Shown here: piece by piece, positions 17,087 through 26,353 of the stretch | How positions within the stretch are numbered: position 1 is the first letter of the stretch | Layout: each line of letters begins with the position of its first letter | Assembly: GCF_902859585.1 (NCBI RefSeq) | Contig: NZ_CADIJM010000001.1 | Span: 744,001-808,000, forward strand | DNA: 64,000 bases | Direction of reading: 5' to 3' | Origin: Achromobacter animicus | GTDB lineage: Bacteria > Pseudomonadota > Gammaproteobacteria > Burkholderiales > Burkholderiaceae_B | Position numbers and translations under genes: made by a program | Notes under the pieces: model-generated | What the model was told of the DNA's origin: nothing | Seen by the model: the letters and a program-made list of their open reading frames with translations, nothing else | The model's database searches: none

Positions 17087-17287
17087 TCAGACGCGGGCCG
17101 GCTCGTAACCCGCGTCGCGGATGGCGGCTTCTACCTTGTCGGCCTGGTCGGTGCCGCTGATGGTGACGCGATGCGTGGGCAGATCCACGGCGACCACGGC
17201 GCCCGGGACAGCCTCGTTGACGGCGCCGGTGATGGTCTTGACGCAATGGCCGCAGGTCATGTCGGGCACTTGGAAAGCGATGCTCAT
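17087..17287 (-). CDS. copZ: Copper chaperone CopZ (HMA domain)
   Basis: A 66-residue single heavy-metal-associated domain with the copper motif MTCGHC at residues 9-14. GGAG six bases upstream supports the ATG at 17287 rather than an earlier in-frame TTG. The protein binds Cu(I) in the cytoplasm and passes it to the CopA ATPase, whose gene is divergent. The promoter region contains a 19-bp-spaced -35/-10 pair overlapping a CueR-like dyad. Confidence 0.95.
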   Translation of the reverse strand: MSIAFQVPDMTCGHCVKTITGAVNEAVPGAVVAVDLPTHRVTISGTDQADKVEAAIRDAGYEPARV

Positions 17288-17334
17288 GGTTTTCTCCAAA
17301 AGTTGACGGCGGCGCTTGAGCCACCATGTCGGGC

Positions 17335-17365
17335 AGGTTAAACGTTCCCATCATGTCAAGGTCAA
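17335..17365 (-). promoter_or_regulatory. copZ promoter with CueR-type dyad
   Basis: On the minus strand, TTGACC (17360-17365) and TAACCT (17335-17340) are separated by 19 bp. This is the overlong spacer that MerR-type activators need to untwist. The spacer carries an imperfect ACCTTgac...GGAACGT dyad centred between the elements. The arrangement is like known CueR targets; CueR is encoded 2.4 kb away. Confidence 0.8.
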
Positions 17366-17379
17366 GCGTAGAATGGCGC

Positions 17380-17410
17380 TTGACCTTCCCACGATGGGAA
17401 GGATGAAACT
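17380..17410 (+). promoter_or_regulatory. copA promoter with CueR operator
   Basis: TTGACC (17380-17385), a 19-bp spacer and GAAACT (17405-17410) form a MerR-type promoter. The spacer holds the dyad ACCTTCCC-ACGA-TGGGAAGGAT, very close to the CueR site upstream of E. coli copA. Transcription should start near 17417, which rules out the in-frame ATG codons upstream of 17439 as copA starts. Confidence 0.88.
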
Positions 17411-17438
17411 GGGCGCTCCCATCCAGATCGAGATAGTC

Positions 17439-19721
17439 ATGCACGCAGCACGCTCGTCCTCATTTTCCGAATTGGAACTCGCCATCGAAGGCATGACCTG
17501 CGCATCATGCGTCAAGCGCGTGGAAAAAGCGCTGGCGAATGTTCCCGGCGTTGCGCAGGCGCAAGTGAACCTTGCAACCGAGCGCGCGCGGGTCTCATTT
17601 GACCCCACTGCTGCCGAGCCGCAGGCGCTCGTCGCGGCCGTCGGCAAGATGGGCTATGAGGCGCGCCCGATCGCCGCCCAGGATGACCATGCCGAGCGGC
17701 AGTCCGAGGCCCGCGACGCCGAGGCGCACCGCCTGCAACGTGCATTCATCGCCGCGCTGGTCCTGACGCTGCCGGTGTTTGCGCTGGAAATGGGATCGCA
17801 CCTGATTCCCGCCATGCACCATTGGGTGATGGAAACGATTGGCCGGCAAAACAGCTGGCTGCTGCAGTTTGTACTGACCACCGCCGTGCTGGTCTGGCCG
17901 GGCCGGCAGTTCTTCACCAAGGGGCTTGTGGCGCTGTGGCGCCGCGCGCCCGAAATGAATTCGCTGGTGGCGCTGGGCGCGGGCGCGGCCTGGGGCTATT
18001 CGGTCGTCGCCACCTTTGCGCCGGGCTTGCTGCCGGATGCGGCGCGTAACGTCTATTTTGAAGCCGCCGCCGTCATCGTCACGCTGATCCTGCTGGGCCG
18101 CATGCTGGAAGCCCGGGCCAAGGGCAAGACGGGCGCGGCCATCAAGCGGCTGATCGGCCTGCAGCCGCGCACCGCGCGCGTGCTGCGCGACGGCCAGGCG
18201 CAGGACATCGAGATCGAACGCGTGCGCACGGGTGACATCGTGATGGTGCGGCCGGGCGAGAAGATTCCGCTGGACGGCGACATCATCGAAGGCAGCTCGT
18301 ATGTCGACGAGTCCATGCTGACGGGCGAGCCCGTGCCGGTGGAAAAGCAGCCTGGCATGCAGGCCACTGGCGGAACGCTGAACACGTCCGGCAGCTTCAC
18401 GCTGCGCGTCACGCACACGGGCGCGGACACCATGCTGGCCCGGATCATCCGCATGGTCGAAGCGGCCCAGGGCGCGCGGCTGCCGATCCAGGCGATGGTG
18501 GACCAGGTGACCGCATGGTTCGTGCCGGCGGTCATGGCGGCCGCCCTGCTCACCTTCCTGGCGTGGTTCTTCATGGGCCCCGAACCGGCTCTATCCCATG
18601 CGCTGGTCAACGCGGTGGCCGTGCTGATCATCGCCTGCCCGTGCGCCATGGGGCTGGCCACGCCCACGTCCATCATGGTGGGCACCGGGCGCGCCGCCGA
18701 AATGGGCGTGCTGTTCCGGCAGGGCGATGCGTTGCAGACGCTGCGCGACGTCAACGTCGTGGCCTTCGACAAGACGGGCACCCTGACGTTGGGCAAGCCC
18801 ACACTCACCGAACTGGAGCCCTCGCCGGGCCAGGATGCGCAGCAGGTCCTGCAGTGGGTGGCGTCCGTGCAGGCGCGCTCCGAGCATCCCATCGCGCTGG
18901 CCATCGTGGCCGCGGCAGCCGAACGCAAGATTGAACTGCTTCCCGCCGAAAACTTTGCCGCCATTACCGGCGCCGGCGTCGAGGCCACGGTGGCGGGCCG
19001 CAAGGTGCTGGCGGGCGCAGCGCGTCTGATGGCCGAACGTGGCGTCGACGTCAGCGCATTCGGCGCACGCGCCGCCGACTGGGGCAACGAAGGCAAGACG
19101 CCGATCTACGTCGCCATCGACGGCCAGGCGGGCGCCATGATCGCCGTGACGGACCCGGTCAAGCCCTCGGCCGTCTCCGCCATCGCCGCGCTGCACGCGC
19201 AAGGCCTGAAGACCGCCATGATCACGGGCGACAACCGCCACACCGCGCAGGCGGTCGCGCGCCAGTTGGGCATCGATGAAGTGCGCGCCGAGGTGCTGCC
19301 GGACGGCAAGGTCGAGGCTATCGCGACGCTGCGCGAAGGCGGCCGCAAGGTGGCATTCGTGGGCGACGGCATCAACGATGCGCCCGCATTGGCCGCAGCC
19401 GACACCGGCATCGCAATCGGCACCGGCACGGACGTGGCGATCGAGGCAGCGTCCGTCGTGCTGATGGCCGACGACCTCCACGGCGTGCCCAACGCCATCG
19501 CGCTCAGCCGCGTTACGCTGGCCAACATCCGCCAAAACCTGTTCTGGGCGTTCGCCTACAACGCGGCGCTGATTCCCCTGGCCGCTGGCGCGCTGTATCC
19601 GGCCTTCGGTCTGTCGCTGTCGCCGATCTTTGCGGCGGGCGCGATGGCGCTGTCCAGCGTCTTCGTGCTGGGCAATGCGCTGCGCCTGAAGGCATTCCGC
19701 CCGCACGGGAGGCAAGCATGA
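17439..19721 (+). CDS. copA: Copper-exporting P1B-type ATPase CopA
   Basis: The 760-residue ATPase starts at [14 protein letters not shown], chosen because the predicted transcription start lies just upstream. It has one metal-binding domain with GMTCASC (around residues 16-22), eight membrane helices, the actuator motif [12 protein letters not shown], the intramembrane CPC ([11 protein letters not shown]), the phosphorylation site DKTGTLT, the SEHP motif and the hinge [14 protein letters not shown] together with SEHP marks Cu(I)/Ag(I) export. The gene is divergent from copZ and overlaps cueR by 4 bp (ATGA), so ATPase and regulator are co-expressed. Confidence 0.97.
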   Translation: MHAARSSSFSELELAIEGMTCASCVKRVEKALANVPGVAQAQVNLATERARVSFDPTAAEPQALVAAVGKMGYEARPIAAQDDHAERQSEARDAEAHRLQRAFIAALVLTLPVFALEMGSHLIPAMHHWVMETIGRQNSWLLQFVLTTAVLVWPGRQFFTKGLVALWRRAPEMNSLVALGAGAAWGYSVVATFAPGLLPDAARNVYFEAAAVIVTLILLGRMLEARAKGKTGAAIKRLIGLQPRTARVLRDGQAQDIEIERVRTGDIVMVRPGEKIPLDGDIIEGSSYVDESMLTGEPVPVEKQPGMQATGGTLNTSGSFTLRVTHTGADTMLARIIRMVEAAQGARLPIQAMVDQVTAWFVPAVMAAALLTFLAWFFMGPEPALSHALVNAVAVLIIACPCAMGLATPTSIMVGTGRAAEMGVLFRQGDALQTLRDVNVVAFDKTGTLTLGKPTLTELEPSPGQDAQQVLQWVASVQARSEHPIALAIVAAAAERKIELLPAENFAAITGAGVEATVAGRKVLAGAARLMAERGVDVSAFGARAADWGNEGKTPIYVAIDGQAGAMIAVTDPVKPSAVSAIAALHAQGLKTAMITGDNRHTAQAVARQLGIDEVRAEVLPDGKVEAIATLREGGRKVAFVGDGINDAPALAAADTGIAIGTGTDVAIEAASVVLMADDLHGVPNAIALSRVTLANIRQNLFWAFAYNAALIPLAAGALYPAFGLSLSPIFAAGAMALSSVFVLGNALRLKAFRPHGRQA

Positions 19722-20110
19722 ACATCGGACAAGCCGCCAAGCAATCCGGCATCTCGGCCAAGATGATCCGCTATTACGAAAGCATCGGCCTGATCAGCCC
19801 CGCCGTGCGCACCGATTCCGGCTACCGCGTGTACAGCGATCATGACGTGCACACGCTGCGCTTCGTGCGCCGCGCGCGCGATCTGGGGTTTTCGGTCGAG
19901 CAGATGAACGAGCTGCTGGCGCTCTGGCAGGACCGCAGCCGGGCCAGCGCAGACGTCAAGCGCATTGCGCTTGAGCACGTTGAGGAGCTGGAGCGCAAGG
20001 CGGAGGCGCTGCGCGAGATGGCCGCCACGCTCAAGCATCTGGCGCAGCATTGCCATGGCGACGAGCGGCCCGACTGCCCCATTCTGGAGAACCTGGGTTG
20101 CTCGCACTGA
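19718..20110 (+). CDS. cueR: Copper-responsive MerR-family regulator CueR
   Basis: A 130-residue protein with the MerR helix-turn-helix at the start ([26 protein letters not shown]), a long dimerisation helix (around 80-108) and the metal loop C112-HGDERPD-C120. These two cysteines occupy the same numbers as the Cu(I) ligands of E. coli CueR, and the spacing is diagnostic for the copper, silver and gold sensors. It overlaps copA and presumably activates both divergent promoters at 17335-17410, including its own transcript. A terminator with tandem repeats follows. Confidence 0.97.
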   Translation: MNIGQAAKQSGISAKMIRYYESIGLISPAVRTDSGYRVYSDHDVHTLRFVRRARDLGFSVEQMNELLALWQDRSRASADVKRIALEHVEELERKAEALREMAATLKHLAQHCHGDERPDCPILENLGCSH

Positions 20111-20160
20111 CGACACGCGGCGGAAGTTTTCCGGCCGCGGGATAACGCCCGGCTCGGGAG

Positions 20161-20205
20161 ACGCCCGCCGCGGGGTACGCCCGCCGCGGGTTCGCCCGCC
20201 GCTGC
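20161..20205. repeat. Three tandem copies of a 16-bp GC repeat
   Basis: Copies of ACGCCCGCCGCGGG(G/T)T begin at 20161 and 20177, with a third partial copy from 20193 to 20205. They sit between the convergent cueR and rlmD stops. Adjacent copies can pair to give alternative hairpins, one of which forms the terminator below. Confidence 0.7.
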
Positions 20206-20210
20206 TTTTT
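20184..20210 (+). terminator. Terminator after cueR
   Basis: GCGGG-TTCG-CCCGC forms a short stem with a UUCG tetraloop, and a TTTTT run ends at 20210. The T-run overlaps the rlmD stop codon on the other strand. The stem-to-T distance of a few bases makes it less than ideal. Confidence 0.55.
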
Positions 20211-21702
20211 ACTGGTCCGCCTGCGCCTCGGCGGCGACACGGGCCTCGTAAGCTTCGGTGGCAGCCTGCTTGGCTGCCGCCTTTTCAGCCGCCGCGGCCA
20301 GCTTGGCTTCCTCGGCGGCCGCCGCATCGGCCGCTGCCTGGATCGCGCGCTGACGAGCGCGTTCCTTCGCCTCCCGCACACCCTCGGCATCCAGCGTTTC
20401 GAATACGGCGATGGATTCCACATGGCCCGTGTGCGGGAACATGTTGATCACGCCGGCGCTCTTGAGCACGTAGCCGCCTTCGTGGACCAGGATGGATGCG
20501 TCGCGCGCCAACGTGCCGGGATTACAGGACACATAGACGATGCGGCGCGGCCGCTCTTCGTACGTGAGATCGGACAGCGCCTGCGACACGGCGTGGGCGC
20601 CTTCGCGCGGCGGATCGATCAGCATGCGGTCGAAGTAGCCCAGGCTGCGCAGCCAGGTCGCGTCGACTTCAAAGAGGTTCAGCGTGGCAAAGCTGGTGCG
20701 GTCGCCCAGGCCGTGGCGCGACGCCGCATCGAAGGCGCGGTCGGTCAGCGCCTTGCTGCCTTCCACGCCCACGGCCTCGCGGCCCTGCGTGGCCAGCGGC
20801 AACGTGAAGTTGCCCAAGCCACAGAACAGATCGGCCACGCGGTCGGTGGGCTGCACGTCCAGCAGTTTGAGCGCGCGGGACACCATTGCGCGGTTGATGG
20901 CGTGGTTGACCTGCGTGAAGTCGGTGGGCCGGTACGGCATGCGCAGGCCGAACTCCGGCATGGTGTAGGACAGCGCATCGTTGTGCTCGCGCTCCAGCGC
21001 GTGCACCGTTTCCGGCCCCTTGGACTGCAGCCACCATTGCACGTTGTGCTTGGCCGCGAAGGCGCGCAGGATGGCGATGTCGCCGTCGGTCAGCGGCAGC
21101 AGATGGCGCAGCACCAGCGCCGTCACGCCTTCGCCGAGCGCCACCTCGATCTGAGGCATGCGGTCAGGGGCGGACATGGACGCGATCATTTCGCGCAGCG
21201 GGATCAACAGATCGCTGACGTGGCGCGGCAACACATGGCATTCGCGCATGTCGGCTACGAAGCTGCTCTTGCGTTCGTGAAAGCCCACAAGCACCCCGCC
21301 CTTCTTGGGCACCACGCGCACCGACAGGCGCGCGCGATAACGGTAGCCCCAGGTTGGCCCCTGCAGCGGCGGCAGAATCAGCGCGGGGCGCAGCTTGCCG
21401 ACATGCCAGAACGTGTCTTCGAGCGCGCGCTGCTTGATCGCCACCTGCGTGGTGGGCTCCAGATGCTGCATGGCACAGCCGCCACAGACGCCGAAATGCG
21501 GGCAGCGGGGTTCCACGCGTTGCGATGAGGGACGCAGCACCTCGTCGACACGGGCGGTTTCATAGGAAGGCTTGCGGCGCAACGTGACCGCGGTGACCCG
21601 TTCGCCCGGCAAGGCGCCTTCCACGAAAATGACTTTCCCGTCGCGGCGGGCGATCCCCCTGGCTTCCAGGTCCAGGGATTCGATACTCAAAACGTCAGAC
21701 AT
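20209..21702 (-). CDS. rlmD: 23S rRNA (uracil(1939)-C(5))-methyltransferase RlmD
   Basis: The 497-residue protein starts at [19 protein letters not shown], the beginning of an RNA-binding TRAM domain (1-65). Cysteines in [12 protein letters not shown] plus Cys around 180 fit the [4Fe-4S] cluster of RlmD. The Rossmann motif is [15 protein letters not shown] and the catalytic Cys lies in [13 protein letters not shown] (around 415). Beyond the normal end (about residue 440) comes a roughly 50-residue tail made almost wholly of Ala, Lys, Glu and Gln, probably a helical RNA- or ribosome-binding extension. The frame extends upstream, but homology begins at this ATG. Confidence 0.95.
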   Translation of the reverse strand: MSDVLSIESLDLEARGIARRDGKVIFVEGALPGERVTAVTLRRKPSYETARVDEVLRPSSQRVEPRCPHFGVCGGCAMQHLEPTTQVAIKQRALEDTFWHVGKLRPALILPPLQGPTWGYRYRARLSVRVVPKKGGVLVGFHERKSSFVADMRECHVLPRHVSDLLIPLREMIASMSAPDRMPQIEVALGEGVTALVLRHLLPLTDGDIAILRAFAAKHNVQWWLQSKGPETVHALEREHNDALSYTMPEFGLRMPYRPTDFTQVNHAINRAMVSRALKLLDVQPTDRVADLFCGLGNFTLPLATQGREAVGVEGSKALTDRAFDAASRHGLGDRTSFATLNLFEVDATWLRSLGYFDRMLIDPPREGAHAVSQALSDLTYEERPRRIVYVSCNPGTLARDASILVHEGGYVLKSAGVINMFPHTGHVESIAVFETLDAEGVREAKERARQRAIQAAADAAAAEEAKLAAAAEKAAAKQAATEAYEARVAAEAQADQ

Positions 21703-21827
21703 CTCACGCAGTCCAGAATTGCACGCAACCCGTGATTGTAGAAGGACTTCGCGATTTACCGGAAATCGGGTTTGATGGGGCCGGAGCGGCCCGCACCACG
21801 CCGCGTGGTGCTGCGCCCCGCGCGGGT

Positions 21828-21883
21828 AAAAAAGGGGCTGTTCCGGCCCGCCGCCGAGCAAGGCGGCGTGCCGGAACAGCCCC
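21828..21883 (-). terminator. Strong terminator after the TorF porin gene
   Basis: On the minus strand a stem of over 20 bp (starting GGGGCTGTTCCGGC) with a short loop is followed by six T. It ends the torF transcript, so torF is monocistronic. Confidence 0.93.
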
Positions 21884-21917
21884 AAAGGCCGGCGCCGTTC
21901 AGGCGCCGCCACGGATA

Positions 21918-22670
21918 TCAGAACGAGCGCGCGACCGAGAAGACAGCGCCGATACGGCCCGACGGGTGACCGTACTTGGTGGGCAGCCAGTTGTCCTTGG
22001 TGGCGCCGACGGCCGCCAGACCGAGGATCCAGCCCTTCAGGTCCTTGGTCACGCCCACCTTGTAGTCGACGTAATGGCCGATCGAGTCGCCGTCCATGTT
22101 GGTCTGGTTCTTGAGCTTCTGGTAGCCCAGATGGCCCAGCAGTCCCCAGCCGTCGCCCAGGTCGAATGTGGCCGTGCCGTCCAGGTACCAGGTGCCCTTG
22201 CTGTCCGGCGTGCTGAAAAAGTCGCTGGGCGTGTACGAATACTTGAGGCTGTAGTTGCCGTAGGACGCGCCCAGGTAGAGGTCCGTGTTGTTGTAGTTCC
22301 CGCCCTTGGGGGAACTGGAGCCGGGATAGTAGTAATGCAGCACGCCCGCATCCAGCGTAAAGCCGCCGCCCACGTCACCCTTCCAGCCGCCGTAGAAATC
22401 CATTTCCAGGTTGCCGTCGGTGAACACGAAGCTGGAGACGTTGGAGTTCCAGTTGCCCAGGTAGAAGCCCGAACTGTGGTTCAGGTCAAAGCCCAACTGA
22501 ACGGCGGGACGGAAGTCGGTCTGCGAATAGCCGCGGAAGCGGTAATCGCTGACTATGGTGGCGTTACCGCTGAGCGAAAAGCCGCCACCCAGGTCGGTGG
22601 GTTCGGCTTGCGCCACACCTGCAAAACAAGCGGCAAGCGCGAGGGGCAAGGCTAGCAACGTCTTATTCAT
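21918..22670 (-). CDS. TorF family putative porin
   Basis: A 250-residue outer-membrane beta-barrel with a signal peptide ([22 protein letters not shown]). Alternating strands rich in Tyr, Trp and Gly run to a C-terminal ...VFSVARSF; the terminal Phe is the usual barrel-assembly signal. [20 protein letters not shown] at the start of the mature part is typical of the TorF family (TIGR02001 from memory). In related bacteria such genes often stand before glnK-amtB. Here the gene is alone, but it has a sigma-54 promoter and NtrC-type site, suggesting uptake of a nitrogen compound under nitrogen limitation. Confidence 0.9.
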   Translation of the reverse strand: MNKTLLALPLALAACFAGVAQAEPTDLGGGFSLSGNATIVSDYRFRGYSQTDFRPAVQLGFDLNHSSGFYLGNWNSNVSSFVFTDGNLEMDFYGGWKGDVGGGFTLDAGVLHYYYPGSSSPKGGNYNNTDLYLGASYGNYSLKYSYTPSDFFSTPDSKGTWYLDGTATFDLGDGWGLLGHLGYQKLKNQTNMDGDSIGHYVDYKVGVTKDLKGWILGLAAVGATKDNWLPTKYGHPSGRIGAVFSVARSF

Positions 22671-22767
22671 GGTGCGAAGGTCCTGATCGGATAGTCGAAA
22701 GAGCGGACGGCGCGCGGCGCATCCGGCTGGCCGGCTTGTGCAGGTAAAGCCGGCTCAAATCCCTTCA

Positions 22768-22783
22768 AGCAATGTCCGTGCCA
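22768..22783 (-). promoter_or_regulatory. Sigma-54 (RpoN) promoter of the torF gene
   Basis: On the minus strand the sequence reads TGGCACG-GACA-TTGCT, which matches the sigma-54 consensus TGGCACG-N4-TTGC(A/T) at every fixed base. The -24 GG and -12 GC are exactly 10 bp apart. Start of transcription is expected near 22757, about 87 bases before the ATG. Confidence 0.88.
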
Positions 22784-22834
22784 GGTCTCAGCTCCAGCGT
22801 GCGGCCTGACGCAGTGTCCTTCGGGCTATGGCAA

Positions 22835-22851
22835 TGCACCATGCTGGTGCC
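22835..22851. promoter_or_regulatory. NtrC-type enhancer site
   Basis: TGCACC-ATGCT-GGTGCC fits the NtrC consensus TGCACC-N5-GGTGCA with one mismatch at the outer base. It lies about 60 bp upstream of the -24 element, a normal enhancer distance. A second site was not obvious. Confidence 0.8.
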
Positions 22852-22913
22852 CTCTTATGGGGCGCGGCCAAGGCCCATGCGTCAAAACGGGGAAATCCGG
22901 CCTGGCCCCGCCT

Positions 22914-22954
22914 GGAAAACAAACACCCCGGCACGCGGGAAGCGTGTCGGGGTG
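22914..22954 (-). terminator. Terminator after the Spy-like gene
   Basis: A 13-bp stem (CACCCCGACACGC/GCGTGCCGGGGTG, one wobble) with loop TTCCC is followed on the minus strand by TTTGTTTTC. It separates the Spy-like gene from the torF control region. Confidence 0.9.
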
Positions 22955-23014
22955 CTGTTCAAGCGGAGCGTTGCTCCGCTTTGCGGCCAGTGTGATGGCC
23001 CAGGATTTGCCGGC

Positions 23015-23683
23015 TCAGTTGGCCTGGGGCGCGGCAGGCGGCGGGGGCGGCGGGACGTCGCCGGCAGCCGGCGGAGGCGGCGGCATGCCGGGACGACCGT
23101 CGGCGCCGCGCATGCCGGGGCGGCCCTTGCCGTCCGCGCGGGCTTCCATCTTGGCGTGGCGCTCGGCCATGCGGGCTTCGCGCTCCTTGACGATCTTGGT
23201 CACCTGGCCGCGCTGCGTGTCGTTCAGGCTATCCCAGACGGCCAGCCATTGGTCGCGCACCTGCTTGGCTTGCGGGCCGAATGCGTCGCGGCGCTTTTCC
23301 GACTGCTCGATGAGCGCGCGGGGATCCAGCTTGCCGCTGTCCAGCTGCGACTTGAGCAGGTCATGGCGCGTACCGCGGTCGGCGCGCATCACTTCGTGCA
23401 GGCTGCGCTGCCCTTCCTGGGCGGTCTTGAACAGGGCCTCCTGTTTGGCGTCGAGCTTCAGCTCGGCGACCTGGGCCTTGGAGACGGGGCCCAGACCGGG
23501 GATCAGCAGGCCGTCGCGCATGCCCTTGTGGAAACCACCGCCGCGATGGCCTTCGTGCATGGCGGCCGGACCGCCCTCGGCGGGAGGAGGCGGCGCAGCC
23601 ATTGCGGAGCCAGCCGCGAAACCGCTCGACGCGGCGACGATAGCAAGGACGGCCAGATTGGAGCGGATAGCGAATCGGGACAT
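23015..23683 (-). CDS. Spy/CpxP-like periplasmic protein with Pro-rich tail
   Basis: The 222-residue protein starts at MSRFAIRSNLAVLAIVAA with AGGAGA upstream; the signal peptide ends near AMA-AP. The central part is helical and charged (around 60-180) with paired LTxxQ-like motifs, here LKLDAKQEALF and LNDTQRGQV, the mark of Spy/CpxP-type chaperones that bind unfolded periplasmic proteins or sense metals. The C-terminus (180-222) is Gly, Pro and Met rich with runs of Pro. It is monocistronic with its own terminator. Function in this organism is unproven; envelope stress defence is the family expectation. Confidence 0.8.
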   Translation of the reverse strand: MSRFAIRSNLAVLAIVAASSGFAAGSAMAAPPPPAEGGPAAMHEGHRGGGFHKGMRDGLLIPGLGPVSKAQVAELKLDAKQEALFKTAQEGQRSLHEVMRADRGTRHDLLKSQLDSGKLDPRALIEQSEKRRDAFGPQAKQVRDQWLAVWDSLNDTQRGQVTKIVKEREARMAERHAKMEARADGKGRPGMRGADGRPGMPPPPPAAGDVPPPPPPAAPQAN

Positions 23684-23878
23684 GGATGTCTCCTGAAAGT
23701 GAAGAAAGCGAGGCCATTGTGCGATCCGCCTGGTTTCATCCAGGTTTCGTTTACGGCCGTCTTGTTTCAGTCGATTGCTTGCCCGCCAGACGCGAGAACG
23801 GTGCCACACAGGCCCCGTCGGTATCCCCTGACCCGTGCGCATTGGCAAGGAATCAGGCTGGCTGGCCGCCCGCGCGGA

Positions 23879-24658
23879 TCAGCCCGCGTCCCAGGCCGCC
23901 ATGTATTCCTTCCAGTGCGGCGCATCGCTGGCCGAGAGCGTGTCGCGCACCAGCGCGATTTCGGTCTCGTAGGCGGTGCGGTCGAGTTCACCGCGCAGGA
24001 AGCGGAAGCGGCAATACACCAGCCACGTATTGACCACGTCGGTTTCACAGTACGCACGCACTTCGTCGGCGCGGCCCGTGCTCCAGGCCTCCCAGACCTT
24101 GCTGCCATCCATGCCGAGCTTGCCGGGAAAGCCGCATAGCTTGGCCAGTTCGTCGAGCGGCGCGTTGGCGCGGCCGTTGTACTTGGCCAGCACGTCCATC
24201 AGATCGATGTGACGGTTGTGATAGCGCGAAATGTAGTTGTTGAACTTGAAATCGCGGTCTTCTTCGCCCATGTCCCAGTAGCGCGGCGCGGGCACACCCT
24301 GGATCAGGCTGCGGTAATGCAGGACGGGCAGGTCAAAGCCCGAGCCGTTCCAGCTGACGAGCTTGGGCGTGTAGCGTTCGATGGTCTTGAAGAAGCCCGC
24401 AAGCAAGGCCGCTTCGGGATCGTCCGGCTGGCCCAGCGTCTTGACGCGAAAGCCCTGGTCGTCACGGAACACGCACCCTACCACCGCGACCTTGTGCAGA
24501 TGCAGCGGCAGGAAGTCGTGGCCCACGGCCTCACGCCGCGCGGTCAGCGCGCGCTCGACCACTTCGTGGTCGGGCACGTCGGCGCCCCAGCCGTTGAGCT
24601 TGCGCAGCCCGTCGGCGTCAGGGATGGTCTCGAGGTCGAATACCAGGGTGGGCGTCAT
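23879..24658 (-). CDS. Predicted 3'-5' exonuclease (PolB-like DEDD domain)
   Basis: A 259-residue protein whose start, TLVFDLETIPDADGLRKLNG, carries the first DEDD acidic pair (Asp8, Glu10). LVSWNGSGFDLPVLHYRSL holds the second Asp and AYCETDVVNTWLVY the last. This matches the stand-alone family related to the proofreading domain of DNA polymerase B (PF10108 from memory). The gene overlaps the nlpD stop as ATGA and is the fourth gene of surE-pcm-nlpD-exonuclease. The biological substrate of the family is not known. Confidence 0.88.
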   Translation of the reverse strand: MTPTLVFDLETIPDADGLRKLNGWGADVPDHEVVERALTARREAVGHDFLPLHLHKVAVVGCVFRDDQGFRVKTLGQPDDPEAALLAGFFKTIERYTPKLVSWNGSGFDLPVLHYRSLIQGVPAPRYWDMGEEDRDFKFNNYISRYHNRHIDLMDVLAKYNGRANAPLDELAKLCGFPGKLGMDGSKVWEAWSTGRADEVRAYCETDVVNTWLVYCRFRFLRGELDRTAYETEIALVRDTLSASDAPHWKEYMAAWDAG

Positions 24659-25515
24659 TTGGGCGGCAGGTATTGCATCGGATCCACCGGCGTACCCTGG
24701 CGGCGGATTTCAAAGTGCAGACGCGGCGACGTCGTGTCGCTCTGGCCGAGTTCAGCGATCTTGGCCCCGCGCTTGACCGTCTGGCCGGTCTTCACGAGCA
24801 GCGCACGGTTGTGCGCGTAGGCCGTGATGAAGCCGTTCTGGTGCTCGACGATGATGAGGTTGCCCAGGCCGCGCACGCCATTGCCGCTGTACTTGACCAG
24901 GCCATCCGCTGCGGCGGTGATCGGGTCGCCCAGCGCGCCGGCGATGTCGATGCCCTTGCTGCTGGCATTGAACGCCTGCACGATCTGGCCGTTGGCCGGC
25001 CAGGCCCAGTTGATGACGCCCGCATCCGCCGCACGCGTGGCCGGCTTGGTGTCGACGGGCGCCGGCGCCGGCGTGGGCGTGGCATCAGGTGCGGGCGTGG
25101 TGGCCGCGGGAGTTTCGGGTTGGTCAAGCGGACGCGGTTGCGGCCGGTTGCTGGCAATCGGCGCGGTCTGCGCGCCGCCGCCGGTGGCGCCGCCGGACAT
25201 GCGCAGCACCTGCCCCACCGAGATCTGGTTGGGGTCGCTGATGTTGTTCCAGCGCTTGATGTTTTCGATGTCGACGTTGTTGGCGCGGGCGATCTTGTAG
25301 AGCGTGTCGCCCGGCTTGACCACATAGCTGCCGGACGTGGCCGTCGGCGCGGGTTGCCCGCCGGTCATGTCGACCACCGGGGCACGAGTACCTTTGGATG
25401 CGCAGCCGGCCAGGATGGCGAGGCTGAGAACCCCCACTGCGAAGAGCGGGCGGCGAAGACGCGTCATGGACGCGCCCAAATTCATATCGGTCAGTTGCAA
25501 CTGCCCGTTGAGCAT
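24655..25515 (-). CDS. nlpD: NlpD-like lipoprotein with LysM and LytM (M23) domains
   Basis: The 286-residue protein starts at MLNGQLQLTDMN with AGGAGA upstream. A lipobox, SLAILAGC, makes Cys near residue 39 the lipidated residue. A LysM domain follows (SYVVKPGDTLYKIARANNVD, around 70-115), then a Pro/Ala/Thr linker (130-175) and a C-terminal M23 domain. The metal-binding residues are replaced: the HxxxD position reads SSKGID and the HxH position reads RLHFE. That is as in NlpD/EnvC, which do not cut peptidoglycan but activate amidases during cell division. It lies between pcm and the exonuclease gene; rpoS, the usual downstream neighbour, is not there. Confidence 0.92.
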   Translation of the reverse strand: MLNGQLQLTDMNLGASMTRLRRPLFAVGVLSLAILAGCASKGTRAPVVDMTGGQPAPTATSGSYVVKPGDTLYKIARANNVDIENIKRWNNISDPNQISVGQVLRMSGGATGGGAQTAPIASNRPQPRPLDQPETPAATTPAPDATPTPAPAPVDTKPATRAADAGVINWAWPANGQIVQAFNASSKGIDIAGALGDPITAAADGLVKYSGNGVRGLGNLIIVEHQNGFITAYAHNRALLVKTGQTVKRGAKIAELGQSDTTSPRLHFEIRRQGTPVDPMQYLPPK

Positions 25516-25531
25516 ACGTTTCTCCTGTCGC

Positions 25532-26353
25532 TCAAGATTGTATTCCGGACCGTAGCGGCACAAAGCGCACGGCCTCTAGTTCGGTTCTTTTCCAGCTTGC
25601 CGCGCCCGTGCGTTCGATCAGAACCAGGCGCTGGTTCGAGCCCCCTTCGGGAGCGATGAGACGGCCGCCCGGAGCAAGCTGCGTCAGCAGCGCTTGCGGG
25701 ATGGCCAGACCTGCGGCAGCCACAACGATAGCATCGAACGGCGCCACGCCGGGCAGCCCCAAAGTGCCGTCTCCATAGATGAGCCGGATCCTTGTAGTGA
25801 GCCGCAAGGCGCGTAGATGCTCGCGCGCCAGCTCGTACAGCCCACGTATGCGTTCGATGGTGTGGACGTCGCGCACGAACTGCGCGAGCACCGCGGCCTG
25901 GTATCCGCAACCGGCGCCGACCTCGAGCACACGGGTAGGCGCGCGGTCTTCGCAAGCAGCCGCGATCATACGCGCCACAACCCACGGCTGGGAAATGGTT
26001 TGCGAGTGACCGATGGGCAACGCGGCGTCTTCATACGCGCGGCTGGCAAGGGCCTCGTCTACAAACAGATGGCGCGGTACTGCGGCCATGGCGTTCAGCA
26101 CGCGTTCGTCGGTGATCCCCTGAGAGCGAAGACGCTGCACCATGGCCTGGCGCAAGCGCTCGGAGTTCAGGCCAAGGTTGCTGCCCGCTTGCGGCACGGG
26201 CGTCTGCGCCTGCCGCTGCAAGGTGGCGGCCGAGATGCGCGTGTTGCTGTTGGCCGGCGTGTAACCCGGGCCGAGTCGGCCGGCGTCGTGGCGGGCCGGG
26301 CTGCTGCGGCCGGCGCCGGGGGTGATGTCCGGCTGGCTTATGCGTTTGCGCAT
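25532..26353 (-). CDS. pcm: Protein-L-isoaspartate O-methyltransferase
   Basis: A 273-residue protein. The catalytic part (from about residue 60) has [24 protein letters not shown], the Ser-containing [15 protein letters not shown] loop and the AdoMet motif [16 protein letters not shown]. It repairs isoaspartyl residues in aged proteins. About 60 extra N-terminal residues (Arg, Pro, Gly and Gln rich) precede the core, longer than the roughly 208-residue E. coli enzyme; no better start with a strong ribosome site is seen further in. The gene overlaps the end of surE by 16 bp and is followed 16 bp later by nlpD. Confidence 0.93.
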   Translation of the reverse strand: MRKRISQPDITPGAGRSSPARHDAGRLGPGYTPANSNTRISAATLQRQAQTPVPQAGSNLGLNSERLRQAMVQRLRSQGITDERVLNAMAAVPRHLFVDEALASRAYEDAALPIGHSQTISQPWVVARMIAAACEDRAPTRVLEVGAGCGYQAAVLAQFVRDVHTIERIRGLYELAREHLRALRLTTRIRLIYGDGTLGLPGVAPFDAIVVAAAGLAIPQALLTQLAPGGRLIAPEGGSNQRLVLIERTGAASWKRTELEAVRFVPLRSGIQS

